A DNA stretch of 64,000 nucleotides, taken from assembly GCF_000237925.1 (NCBI RefSeq), contig NC_031495.1:19860435-19924434 (forward strand), written 5' to 3'. Under the pieces are notes generated by a model. That model did not search any database. It saw nothing but the letters and a program-made list of their open reading frames with translations, and was not told where the DNA came from. The position numbers were made by a program, and so were the translations under genes. This DNA is from Schistosoma mansoni. Lineage: Eukaryota; Platyhelminthes; Trematoda; Strigeidida; Schistosomatidae. Below are positions 12,248-24,500 of the stretch, in pieces. Position 1 is the stretch's first letter, and every line of letters begins with the position of its first letter.

Positions 12248-15200
12248 TGGGCAGCCGGGAAGTGATATTAGCCCTCATACCCATAACAGCACACGAGACC
12301 AAGTTGGTCACTTTCAAATCCTTCCTACTCCTAATAACTCTCTTATCTCCACGACTAACCCTTCCCACGTCCTTTTATCACCTCGCACCGCTAGGGCAAA
12401 CGATTCAAGTACACGGAACGTTATTCCTGGTCTCCTGAAACCACGCTCTAAACTACATATAGGAACTTTTAATGTCCGAACATTGTGCCAAATAGGACAA
12501 CAGGCTTCCTTAGCTAGGACTCTAGAATCTTACACCATCGATGTGTGCTGCGTCTCCGAAACGCGCATACAAGATCCGAGAAGTGTCATTCATTTGACCT
12601 CACCTAATCAAAATAAAGAACCATCTCGTTACACGCTTCGTGTATCTGGAAGCCCTGATGCTGCTTCCCGTGGCCTCGCTGGAGTAGGTATAGCATTAAG
12701 TCCTAGGGCAGAACTAGCTCTTTTAGACTGGATCCCAGTTGACGGTCGTCTATGCGCTGTCCGACTAAACGGATCAGTAAGGACTCGGAAAGATAGGGAA
12801 ACTCGTCGTCGTCTCTGCCTACTCTCCCACTGACTGCAGCTCAAACTAGGCGTTCTGACGTAGTAATAGTGGCTGGTGACTTTAATGCTCAAGTAGGTAA
12901 ACTAAGTGAAAGGGAAAGACACCTGGGTGGATCTTATGGTGTCGTGGCTAGAAGGACAGATAATGGCGACCGTCTGTTGCAGCTGTGCTCAGATGACCGC
13001 CTATTTCTTGCAAATACTAACTTTAAGCACAAGGAAAAACAACTTTTGACATGGAGACCCCCGGATTCGTCCCAACGTTGGACCCAATTAGATCACATCG
13101 CTATCAGCCACCGATGGAGGGGCTCGATAGAAGACTGTCGCTCATTCTGGAGCACATGTTTAGACTCAGATCATGCTCTAGTGCGAGCACGTATCTGTCT
13201 GCGTCCTACTGGACGTAGGAAAGACACTGCAGGGAAGCCTCTAAGGGTTCTGCTTAATGATAAGCAAGCTAAGAATATATTTCAGGAACAACTGGAAAAA
13301 CAGTTAGACAGACATGTAAGTTGTGCCCACCCCGAAGCAGCGTGGAATGACATCCGTAAAGCTGTGGAAACAGCAGTGATATCCGCTAGTAAGGTAAACC
13401 ATAAGGTTAGGGAGAAACAATGGATCTCGGCAGCAACTACCACACTGATAGATGCTCGAAAACTCATCCCACCTGGCTCTGAACATAACGAAGAGCGGAG
13501 TCAACTTAGCCGCTGACTAACAAGAAGCCTACACAATGATCGCGAACAGTGGTGGGTAGCGAAAGCAAGAGAGATGGAAAAGGCAGCGGCAATAGGTAAC
13601 AGCAGACAGCTATTCAGACTTATTAAAGAAACCGGTATTAGGAACCCAACTATTAGCGAAACCATCTCAGACAAAGATGGGCATATCATTCATTCTCAAT
13701 CCAGGAGATTGGATCGATGGGCAGAACACTTTAGGGATCATTTCAACTGGCCTACAGCCACACTTCAGTTACCCTCGATCCCCAGTCGTCACAAATGGCA
13801 AATTGAGGTAAGTCCTCCAACTCTCTACGAGGTTGAAAAAGCTATAGGAAATCTAAAGCGAGGGAGAGCCGCAGGCTCTGACAGGTTTACCCCTGAGATT
13901 TTTAAGGATGTCGGTCCAGTACTAGCAACGAGATTGACTGAGGTCTTAGGTAGAATCTGGGAACTGGACGTAATTCCATCTGACTGGTCCCAATCACTGA
14001 TTGTGCCAGTCTATAAGAAAGGACAAAAGTCCTCCTGTGACAATCACAGAGGGATCAGTTTGACTAATATAGTGTCTAGAATATTAGCTTCAATAATACT
14101 TAGGCGCCTATCCAAAGCTCGTGAAGAGCAGACTAGAAAAAACCAGGCTGGTTTTCGACCTGGACGTGGTTGCATAGACCAGATATTCACTCTACGTCAG
14201 GTCCTAGAACATAGACATACATTCAGACGTCCCACAATAGTAGTATTTCTTGACCTTAAGGCGGCATTTGACTCCGTTGATCGTGAGGTTCTATGGCAGT
14301 GTTTGTCAGTGAAAGGAGTACCGAAGAAGTTCATTAACCTCATAAAGGCTCTCTACTCGAACACAACTGGTCGAGTTAGAGCCTATGGCGAACTGTCATC
14401 AGGATTGGTTACCTCAAGTGGTGTTCGTCAGGGCTGTCCACTCTCCCCATTCTTGTTTAACTTTGTCGTTGACATGCTTTTAGAGATATCACTTTCATCA
14501 TCTCAATCTCCTGGAGTTGAACTTTTACCGGGAGACTCACTTGTTGACTTAGAATACGCCGACGACATAGTTTTATTCGGTGAAGACGCTGACAAAATGC
14601 AGTCTTCTGACCACTATAAGCGACAATGCAGGCATGTTCGGGATGCGATTCTCTCCCTCGAAGTGCAAAATGTCACTTCAGGATTGGGTTGCATCGACAC
14701 CTGAACTAATGATAGGGAGTGAAGTAGTTAAGCGTGTTGACAGCTTCACTTATCTTGGGAGTCTCATCAGCCCTTGTGGTCTGGTGTGTGACGAAATCTC
14801 AGCACGGATACAGAAGGCTCGTCTAGCTTTCGCCAACTTGCGCCATTTATGGCGTAGGCGAGATATCCGTCTAGCAACAAAAGGACGGGTTTACTGTGCA
14901 GCAGTCCGTTCCGTCCTACTTTACGGCAGTGAAACATGGCCGATAAGAGTGGAGGATATTCGTAGGCTACTAGTATTCGATCATAGGTGTCTTCGACGCA
15001 TTGCTCGTATATCCTGGGACCACCGGGCAAGTAATGCAGATGTTAAAAAAACGGGTACTAGGTAAGGATGGCAAATCGATTGATAAAGTAGTGAAACTTC
15101 ATCAGTTGAGATGGCTGGGACATGTGTTACGTATGCCCAACCACCGACTGCCCCGACGTGCAATGCTTTATGGTGTAGGAGCAGGTTGGAAGAAAGCTAG

Positions 15201-15640
15201 GGGTGGCCAGACCAAAACATGGCATAAATCCATGAAGTCGCTGACAAGTGGACTGGGCCATGTTGGTAGGTGTAGACTACCTGGTTGGGATTCGCGAGAT
15301 GATAGCAACCGATGGTTAGAGACCTTGAATGACATGGCTCAAAATCGTTTGCAATGGCGAAGGTGCATACACTCTTTGTGTTCTACCAAATTCTAATCTT
15401 CTGAATTCTTCATGTCTGTATCCTTTTTCTCTTTCCAAATTTATTGCACTGGATTATACTGCTTGAATAACATCTTCAAACCCTTATCTTTCACATAATA
15501 CTTATACTCTTACTACTTCTACCAATATGAGATTTGAATCGACAACTTCATCTCTGTGCTAATGTGGTATGGCAACTCGAACTGATGTACGTACGTACGT
15601 ACGAAGTTCTACGTTGTAACTGATTGACTGACTGATATGT
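12248..15640 (+). mobile_element. LINE with APE endonuclease and reverse transcriptase, RTE-like, several frameshifts
   Basis: A non-LTR retrotransposon copied by target-primed reverse transcription. The endonuclease covers 12456-13220: TFNVRTL, SETRIQD, GDFNAQVG, LDHIAIS, SDHALV. The reverse transcriptase covers 13574-14700: VFLDLKAAFDS (motif A), GVRQGCPLSPFLFN (motif B), YADDIVLF (motif C). The C-terminal part runs to 15396 ([19 protein letters not shown]). The reading frame shifts at about 12.83, 13.52, 14.64 and 15.03 kb, and the first break loses about 75 bp of endonuclease, so the copy is dead. The tail holds GTAC repeats (15586-15601) and GACT repeats (to about 15636). It forms a subfamily distinct from the two LINEs at 16.8-24 kb. 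Confidence 0.88.
13574..14704 (+). pseudogene. LINE reverse transcriptase ORF fragment, 376 aa
   Basis: The longest open piece of this LINE. Fingers and palm motifs are intact (RGRAAGSDRF, VPVYKKGQ, LDLKAAFDS, QGCPLSPF, YADDIVLF). The frame is lost shortly after YADD, where another frame (from 14580) continues as KCKMSLQDW. Confidence 0.88.
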
Positions 15641-16455
15641 TAGGAAAAATCCCGTTATTGACAGCTATGGTTTCTTTTGAATGCAAGAGGCATTGATGCA
15701 TAGAGATAAAAGAAACATACTTATTTCTATTCTTGAGTACCAACTAGTACTCGTATTGGTTTTAACATTATGTTCAAAATCGATTCAGAACCCACAAGAC
15801 AGCTTTACTTGAAGTTTAAATTTAGGAAATTTATGATTGTTTCACCATTAAAATTTTTGCAACTTTTGTTTTCTTCACAACTATTGGATAAGCTTTTGGT
15901 CTTAATCATACAAAACCCCGTTTAACCCATTTTAAATCGAAAGACATGCAAATGGTTTTAGTTAACTTTATATCCATTTCTTATCGGACAAACACTGTTG
16001 ACAACTAAAAATCACATCCTGCTACGGTAATTACCAACTGATTTCCCTTTACGTCAAGTCAAGAAATCGCAATTTGTTAGATATTTATGTACAAATGGGA
16101 AATAATTAGTTACTCCCATTGAAGTATCAAATGACTACTTTTTAGTTCGGATTCTTTTTTACTACAATTCAGGTATACCAGTAAAACAACTAATCATGAA
16201 TACTATTTATATGGAATGATAATTATTTGACTGATATATCCCGACATGATATCAACCCTATAAATCAGACATTTATCATAATTTAGGAAATTAAAAACGG
16301 ATAAAATGCGTCAGTTGGGTGATCGAAGTTTCATAGAATATTTTTTTTGCAATAGTAGGCTTATAACTACTTATGAGAGGGAAGATGAAAAAAGACGGTA
16401 TATTTAAGACAGTAATAAAAAAAAGTAGTTTTCACATTCATACGGTTATATTTAT
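15641..16455. other. 3' flank of PSMB6-type gene, AT-rich
   Basis: Noncoding sequence between a LINE tail and the proteasome stop codon. It must hold the 3' UTR and poly(A) site of the minus-strand gene; no signal could be singled out with confidence. Confidence 0.45.
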
Positions 16456-16458
16456 ATT

Positions 16459-16586
16459 TCAGGAAAACCGATACACTGGAACTTCATCACCTTTTGTTAG
16501 TATTCTTTCCACACCGTCCTTGGAAATAATAGCTAAACGTACACAACCACCGCTGGAACCGTCTCTGTTAATTGCAAGAGCAACAC
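16459..16586 (-). CDS. PSMB6: PSMB6 last exon
   Basis: After an ATTCAG acceptor it reads [13 protein letters not shown], then [15 protein letters not shown] and a TGA at 16459-16461. This is the C-terminal part of a beta-1 subunit with the conserved DGSSGG motif. Its phase fits the donor at 25281, 8.7 kb away, and no other acceptor carrying this domain was seen between. Confidence 0.88.
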
Positions 16587-19500
16587 CTGAATTGGATTTA
16601 AAAAAAATAAAGATCTTTTAAAACATCATCCTAACAGGGCTTCTGTATTAGTTATGTTTAAAATAAATGAGTGGGTGAGATTTTGGTTTTGAAGTTTTCA
16701 TTTCGGTTGCGCTTTTTGTGAAGGCATTTCTTCACTAAAATGAATATGCACACTTTATTACTTTTACCTATATTCCTATAATTTGAAATTTATTTTATTT
16801 AAACACATATATATTGGTACAAAAGGGCACCGGATATATATGCGCCACACAAAATAATGAAAGTAGGAAGAGAAGGGATGAAAAGATAAGGCGAACTGAA
16901 ATGTACAACCAAAAGACTCTTTCAGTTAAGAAAGTTAGAACCACTCTTTATGTAGAAAGTAAGGGAAGGTTGCAGCAGGATCGCCACTAGCTTCTATTCT
17001 GAGCCATATCTGATAACGTCTCTAGACACTGTGTTGCACCATCTCTCGGACCCCAGCCAGGCAGTCGTGAAGGACCAACAGAAGCTAGCCCTTTGCAGCT
17101 TTCTTTCATGCCACGACACCATGTCATACACTGACCTCCTCTCCGCTTTTTCCAACCAGTCCCAGCGTCGGCAAATAATGCACGACGTGGAAGTCTCTGG
17201 GACGACATTCGTAAAACATGTCCAAGCCACCGAAGTCGGTGTTTCAAGATGGTGGCACCAATTGAATTATCATCTCGGCGCCCGAACACACGATGCCGAA
17301 CCTCTGCATTACTAACATGGTGTTGCCACTGAATGTCAGCAATCCTTCGGAGACAACGATGATCGAACACAGAGAGACGTCTAACATCCTCAACTCGGAG
17401 AGGCCAGGTTTCACAAGCATAGAGCAAAACTGCTCTCACCGACGCGTTGTAAATCCGACCTTTTACAGCCAGACTAACATCACGAAGGCGCCAAAGATGG
17501 CCCAGATTGGAATAAGCCGCTCTGGCTTTCATTATACGTGCATCAATCTCATCACTCACGCCACCACCAGCACTTATATAGCTACCTAGATACACGAACT
17601 TCTCAACTACTTCAATCTGCTCACCATCCAGGGTGAGTACAGGATGAGAATCCTGCCAGTCTTGTAGGAGTACTTTGCACTTGGAGGGTGCAAAGCACAT
17701 GCCGTACCTGCGGACACTGATTGCCAACTGATTAAGTGCGGATTGCATGCCTTGGGCATTATCGCACAGTAAGACAATATCATCCGCATACTCGAGGTCG
17801 AGAAGTCGTTCTCCAGGCAACATATCCTCACCGCCATTACTTACATCCATCAGAGCTGTTTCCAGGATGTCATCGATGGCAAAGTTGAAGAGGAATGGTG
17901 AGATCGGGCAACCCTGCCTAACCCCACTGCTTGAATGGAACAAGGGAGAAAGGTGGTTGTATGCCCTCACTGTGCCTGAGGTGTTCGTATACAGGGCCTT
18001 TAAGATGTTAATGAACTTCTCAGGCACACCCTTCTTCAATAGACAATCACAGAGAACAGTCCTGTCCAACGAATCGAAGGCAGCCGTGATATCAAGAAAC
18101 ACTACGATTGTTGGACTGCGACAAGTATGACGGTGTTCTAACATTTGGCGGAGGGTGAAGATGTGATCAATGCATCCTCGACCAGAACGAAAACCAGCCT
18201 GCTCCTCGCGAGTCAATCGTTCTCCGGTTTTAAACAACCTACGAAGAATGACAGAAGCCAATAGTTTGGACGCAATCGGAAGTAGACTTATCCCCCGATA
18301 GTTGTTACAGGAACAACGTGAACCCTTTTTAAAGATATGGACGACTATTGACTCATTCCATGATGTTGGAACACTTTCTTCCTCCCAAACCTTTGCAAAC
18401 AACACCGTCAGTTCCTTAGCCAGAAAGTCACCACCATCTTTAAAAAGAGCCGGAGGTAAGTCATCTGGGCCCGGTGATTTGTAGCGCTTCAAGATTTGGA
18501 GTTCCTTGCGGACTTCCGCCTCGTTTGGTGGATCAGTCGTCACCGGCCATGGGGGACAGGACAAACTGGTTGATGTTGCCGGAGCAGCAGGCCAGTTGAA
18601 CTGCCCTTCGAAAAATTTCGCCCATCGTCCAAGACGTCGAGAGATGTTAGTGATTGGCATCCCGTCATCCTCGTAGATTGTTTGACTCACACCAGAATTC
18701 TTGCTGCCAGTGGCTCGGACGAGTTGGAAGAGCTTCCGGCAGTTACAAGATGCAGCTGCTGCTTCCATCACATTAGCACGCTCCGACCACCAGGTTTCTC
18801 GGTCCTTACGCAAGCTTTGCCCGATTTAACTACGTAACAGCCCTCGTTTGTGGTCAAACTCACGGTCACCCGGAGTAGACCGACAGGCTTCCATCAGTTG
18901 TAAGGAGTCAGAAGAAACCCAGTGCTTGTAAGCGGGACGTTTCGCGAAGCCGCAAGCGGCTTTACTCGCCATTTTCATGGCGTCGTGAAGATGCAACCAA
19001 TGCTCATCTATACTTTTCGGTGGGATGGTAGCTAGCCTAGAGGCTAGCTCCGCTCGATACAGAAGTTGCAGCCAGTTTACTGACATCGATCCGTTGGTGG
19101 TTGTCAATCCTTCGGCCACTGAAAAGTAAGGTAAGATTGGCGCAGACCAGGGCATGATCAGACTTCAGATAGGTACTCCAAAAGGAGCGACAGTCTTGTA
19201 CACAACCACGCCAGCGGTAGCTGATCGCGATGTGATCAATATGAGTCCAGGCTTGAGATGCAGAGGGAGGACGCCAGGTGGCACACCGGCGATGACTGTG
19301 CCGGAAGTTAGTGTTAGCCAGAAACAGGTTGTGGTCTGTGCACAGTTGCAGCAAACGGTCCCCGTTATCTGTCCTGCGACCAACAAGTCCCCATCGGCCA
19401 CCTAAACGACTCTCTTCTGTGCCTAGACGCCCGACCTGAGCATTCAAGTCTCCGGCTAATACTACAATATCTGTCGAACGCGCTTTCTGGAGAAGAACTG

Positions 19501-21514
19501 TTAACTGGTGGTAAAACTCACCCTTGATTGCATCCGGGCTGCAATCTGTCGGGGCATAGGCGGAGATGACGAAAAGACACTGTTTCTCACGCCGGTTTCT
19601 TCTCACTTTGATGGAACTTTCTAATCTAACAGCACATAACCGACTGTTAATGGGGATCCAAACGATTAGTGCTGCCTCAGCCCTAGCGCTTAGTGCAACA
19701 CCAACGCCTGCAAGACCAGACGAAGATGACACAGAGTCCCCGGATAAGCGCACGTGAAACAAGCTTTTCGAAGCGACAGATGGAGAGCGAATTTGTAGTA
19801 CTTCACTAGAGTCTTGAACACGGGTCTCGGATAGACAACAGACGTCAACATTAAGACTTTCTAAAGACATAGCCAGCCCCATCTGTTGTCCGATCTGCAT
19901 TAGTGTGCGAACGTTGAAGGAAGCCAGCTTGAACGGCGTACGTGGTTTCAGAAAGACTGCTCCAGTATTCGTAATCGGTGGAAGCATTCACTTTCAACCA
20001 GACAGTGACTGGAGATCGTTTAGATAGGACAGAGTTTCCACCATGGGCGAGCTACTGCATAAGTTGGAAAGGATACACAATTTGGGAATAAAGGGAGTGA
20101 AAAAGCGACGTAGTAAATAATAGTAATGATAATAATAATAATAATAATGGTAATAATAATAATAGTGTAAATTGTCTTGCTTCTAATATGAGCGAGAATA
20201 GTATCGTCAATAGAATTCATCATTTCATTTATTTGTGTGTGGGCTGTGATACTGCCCGGGTGCCCAAACCGAAGCAGGTGGTTTTCTTAGGGGGCCACAC
20301 CTTGAGCCTTTAACCTAAAGGTCTGATCTACAAGGCAGTGGAGCATCGTGAGGAGATGCAGTCCCATGGTAGCCGGTGACCAACAGCAGGTTCATTCGCC
20401 ATTCGTTCCATCAGGATACTGGAGCCCATGTGCACCATTGGTTTGGAATCAGGGTTTTCCAACTCCCCTAGGTGGACCCTCCGTGTCCACCAACCCGGTT
20501 AAAGCGCCGGACATTCGCTTTTCGTCTTCTCACTTTCGTAAACAACACCCCCGCCACGAGAAGGCAGTGAGTAGGACTTCCCTGGCAGAGGCTATATACG
20601 CGTGGCCATGTGAGAGCATTTCGAGAGGGAGTGGACTCTCCCCACTCTCGGCCGTACCAGGGCATTTGGGGGTACTCACTTTGCTTCTGACTGACTCAAC
20701 TTTCAATTACTAGTCCTATGATTCAAAGCTCGTTCTACCTGTTTCAATTTAGGGCAGCTGGGCAGTATCACTAGCTCTCAAATAATGTGGTTTAAAGCTG
20801 AGCGCATAAACTTGCAAGTCACAAATTATTCACATCACGTTAACAATCATAAATTAATTACGCTAACATTTTCATACCCTAAATAATTCGGAAGTTTATG
20901 GAATTTTAAACTATGAGGCTGACAGACCAAAAGGAACAGTGATTACTGTTTTGCAATTCTTATTAATTATTGTGTTTTTAAACCATAACAGCCTCCAAAC
21001 GCCCAGGTATGATTGAGAGTGGGGAGAGTTTGCTCTCCCTCTCGAAATGCTCTCACATGGCCACGCATATACAGCCTCTGCCAGGGAAGTTTTACCCACT
21101 GTCTTCTCGTGGCAGGGGTATTTTTTACCAAATTGAGAAGACGAAAGGCGAATGTCCGACGCTTTAAACGGGTTGATGGATACGGAGAGTCCACATTGTG
21201 GAGTTGAAAAACTCTGATCCCAAACCAATAGTGCACATGGGCTCCAGGATCCTGAAGTGACAAGTGGCGTATAAACCAATCGTTGGTCACCGGCTACCGT
21301 GGGACTGCATCTCCTTACCTTGCTTCACTGATCTGTGAATTAGATCCTGGGTCAAAGCCTTTGGGTGTGGCTTCCTAAGAAAACCACCTGCTTCGGTCTG
21401 GGCACCCGGGGCAGTATCACAGCCCTCACACAAATCTAATGAGATGATAATTACTTCACGACATACTACGCTCGCTTCAATTACAATTCAGACAATTCAC
21501 ATTCACTTGATAAC

Positions 21515-21566
<52 letters not shown>

Positions 21567-24500
21567 TATATACTACGTCACTTCCTCTATTCCCACTTCA
21601 TGTACTCCAATTTTTCAACTTATACAAAAGCTCGCCCATGGTGGAAACTCTGTTCTATTTAAACGATCTGGAGCTGCTGTCGGGTCGAAAGTGAATGCTT
21701 CCACTGAATACGAATTCTGAACCAGTCTTTCCGAAACCAAGTACACCATTCAAACAGGCTTCCTTCAACGTTCGTACACTAATGCAGATCGGACAACAGA
21801 TAGGGCTGGTTATGTCCTTAGAAAGTCTTGATATCGACGTCTGTTGTCTATCCGAGACCCGTGTTCAAGACTCTAGTGAAGTACTACAAATTCACTCTCC
21901 ATCTGCCGCTTCAAAAGGCTTGTTTTACGTGAGTTTATCCCGGGACCCTGTGTCATCTTCGCCTGGTTTAGCTGGCGTTGGTGTTGCACTAAGGGCTAGA
22001 GCTGAGGCAGCACTAATCGTTTGGATCCCTATTAACAGTCGGTTATGTGCTGTTAGATTAGAAAGTTCCATCAATGTAAAAAATCGGCGTGAGAAAGGAT
22101 ATCTATTCGTCACCTCCCTTATGCTCCAACAGATTGCAGCCTGGATGCGATCAAGGATTAATTTTACCACCAGTTAACTGTTCTTCAGAGAGTGCGTCCG
22201 ATAGATTTTGTAGTACTAGCCGGAGACTTGAATGCTCAGGTCTGGCGTCTAGGCAAGGAAGAGAGTCGTTTAGGTGGCCGATGGGGACTTGTTGGTGGCA
22301 GATCAGATAACGGTGACTATCTACTGAAATTGTGTGCACACCACAATCTATTTCCGGCTAGCACTTACTACCGGCACAGTCATTACCGATGTGCCACCTG
22401 GCGTCCTCCCTCTGCATCTCAAGCCTGGACTCATATTGATCACATCGCGATCAGCTACCGCTGGCGTGGTTGTGTACAAGACTGTCGCTCCTTTTGGAGT
22501 ACCTATCTGAAGTCTGATCATGCCCTGGTCTGCGCCAATCTTACCTTACTTTTCAGTGGCCAACGAATTGACCGTCATCAACGGATCGATGTCAGTAAAT
22601 TGGTTGCAGCTTCTGTTGCAAGTAAGTAACGAACCGAGCTAGCTTCTAGGTTAGTTACCATCCCACCGAAAAGTATAGATGAACATTGGTTGCAGCTGCA
22701 TGACGCCATGAAAATGGAGAGTAAAGTTGCTCGCGCCCTCGCGAAACGTCCCGCTTATAAGCACTGGGTTTCTTCTGGCTCCTTACAACTCATCGAAGCT
22801 CGTCGGTCTATTTCGGGTGACCGTATGACCACAAACGAAGGCTGTTACGCAATGAAATTGGGCAAAGCTTGCATAAAGACTGAGAAGTCTGGTGGTCGAA
22901 GCGTGCCAATTAGTTGGAAGCAGCAGCTGCATCTGGTAACGGTCGAAAGCTCTTCCAACTCATTCGAGTCACAGACAGCAAAAAGTCTGGTGTGAGTGAA
23001 ACAATCTGTGAAGATGACGGGATGCCAATCAATAACATCCATCGACGTCTTAGATGATTGACCGAGTTTTTCGAGGAACAGTTCAACTGGTCTACTGCCC
23101 CGGCAACATCGGTCAGATTGTCCTGTCCTCCACGGCCGGTGACAACTGATCCACCTAACGAGGCGGAAGTCCACAAAGAACTCCAACTCTTGAAACGCTA
23201 CAAATCACTGGGTGATGAGATCGATGCACGTATAATGGAAGCTAGAACGGCTTATTACAATCTAGGCTACCTTTGGCGCCTTCGTGATGTTAGTCTGGCT
23301 GTAAAAGGTCGGATTTACAACGCGTCGGTGAGAGCAGTTTTGCTCTATGCTTGTGAAACCTGGCCTCTCCGAGTTGAGGATGTTAGACGTCTCTCTGTGT
23401 TCGATCATCGTTGTCTCCGAAGGATTGCTGACATTCAGTGGCAACACCATGTTAGTAATGCAGAGGTTCGGCATCGTGTGTTCGGGCGCCGAGATGATAA
23501 TTCAATTGGTGTCACCATCTTGAAACACCGACTTCGGTGGCTTGGACATGTTCTACGAATGTCGTCTCAGAGAATTCCTCGTAGTGCATTATTTGCCGAC
23601 GCTGGGACTGGTTGGAAAAAGCGGAGGTGGTCAGTGTTTGAAAGAAAGCTGCACAGGACTGGCTTCAAGACTCCTTGGTTACGGTCCTAAAGATGGTGAA
23701 GTGCAGAGGCTAGAGACGTTATCAGATATGGCTGGGAATAGAAGCCAGTGGCGATCCTGCTGTAACCTTTTACTTTCCTCATAAAAACTGGTCGTAACTT
23801 CTTTGACTGAAAGAATTCTTTCTGGTTGTACCTTTTTGTTTCTCCCATTACTATTATTTTTTCACCACCATACACTCTTTATCTCTTCCCATTCTCATTG
23901 TTATTGTGTGGCGCACATGTATCTGGTGCCTCCTTGTACCAATATTTATATGTTCAAATAAATAAATAAAAACCATATCATATTCAACTAAAAGATTTCT
24001 ATATTTCACTCTCATTTCGAATGTTTTCAAGTAAACATACCGAGAGTGAATCAAATCGGTACTTTCTAAAATCACTCGCCATGCTAAATACATTCTCTTG
24101 TTAGGATGGTTAAAAGCTTTTTAAGATCAGTCTAAAGAAAACAATATGTTTTGTGAGGTAACAGTAGTAAACAAGTACGGTGTAAGTGCATCTCAAGATA
24201 AAGCGGAAGTATATCGTCTAGCCTGATTAAGACTTGTAACTTCTATATGAAAAAAAATGAGATCTCAAAGTTGTGTACGTGTTTAGCTGTAACAAACTGA
24301 CAGCTAATAGTACGGAACTGTTCAAGCACTCGTTTGGGAAGTCTTACTCGCACTGGTGACTACAAAAAACAAGATCTACTTGGATTTCTATCTGGTCGAT
24401 TACTTTAAAAATTCGTGAAGCAATGTGTTATCTTTTTGCTGAACTAGAAGTTAAAGAAGGACTGTCCAAAAAAATATGCTCAAGCACTCTTCTTAAGTGA

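Larger units (their letters stand above)
16790..20672 (-). mobile_element. LINE, nearly full length, APE-RT, inside PSMB6 intron
   Basis: In minus sense: leader 20672-20000 (with a TAA/TTA-rich stretch near 20131-20163), endonuclease 19987-19060 ([36 protein letters not shown]), joining region, reverse transcriptase and C-terminus 18813-16987, and 3' UTR to about 16790 (TATTGGTAC, ATTTAAA). Only two breaks are apparent: a frameshift near 19.05-19.15 kb and an in-frame TAA near 18.83 kb. It is among the better kept copies and looks fairly young. It sits in the last intron of the proteasome gene, in the same sense. Confidence 0.9.

Noticed and set aside
17031-17589. Plus-strand readings opposite the LINE reverse transcriptase
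   Set aside because: Shadows of the minus-strand RT gene; the same shadow appears at 23262-23474 in the sister copy.
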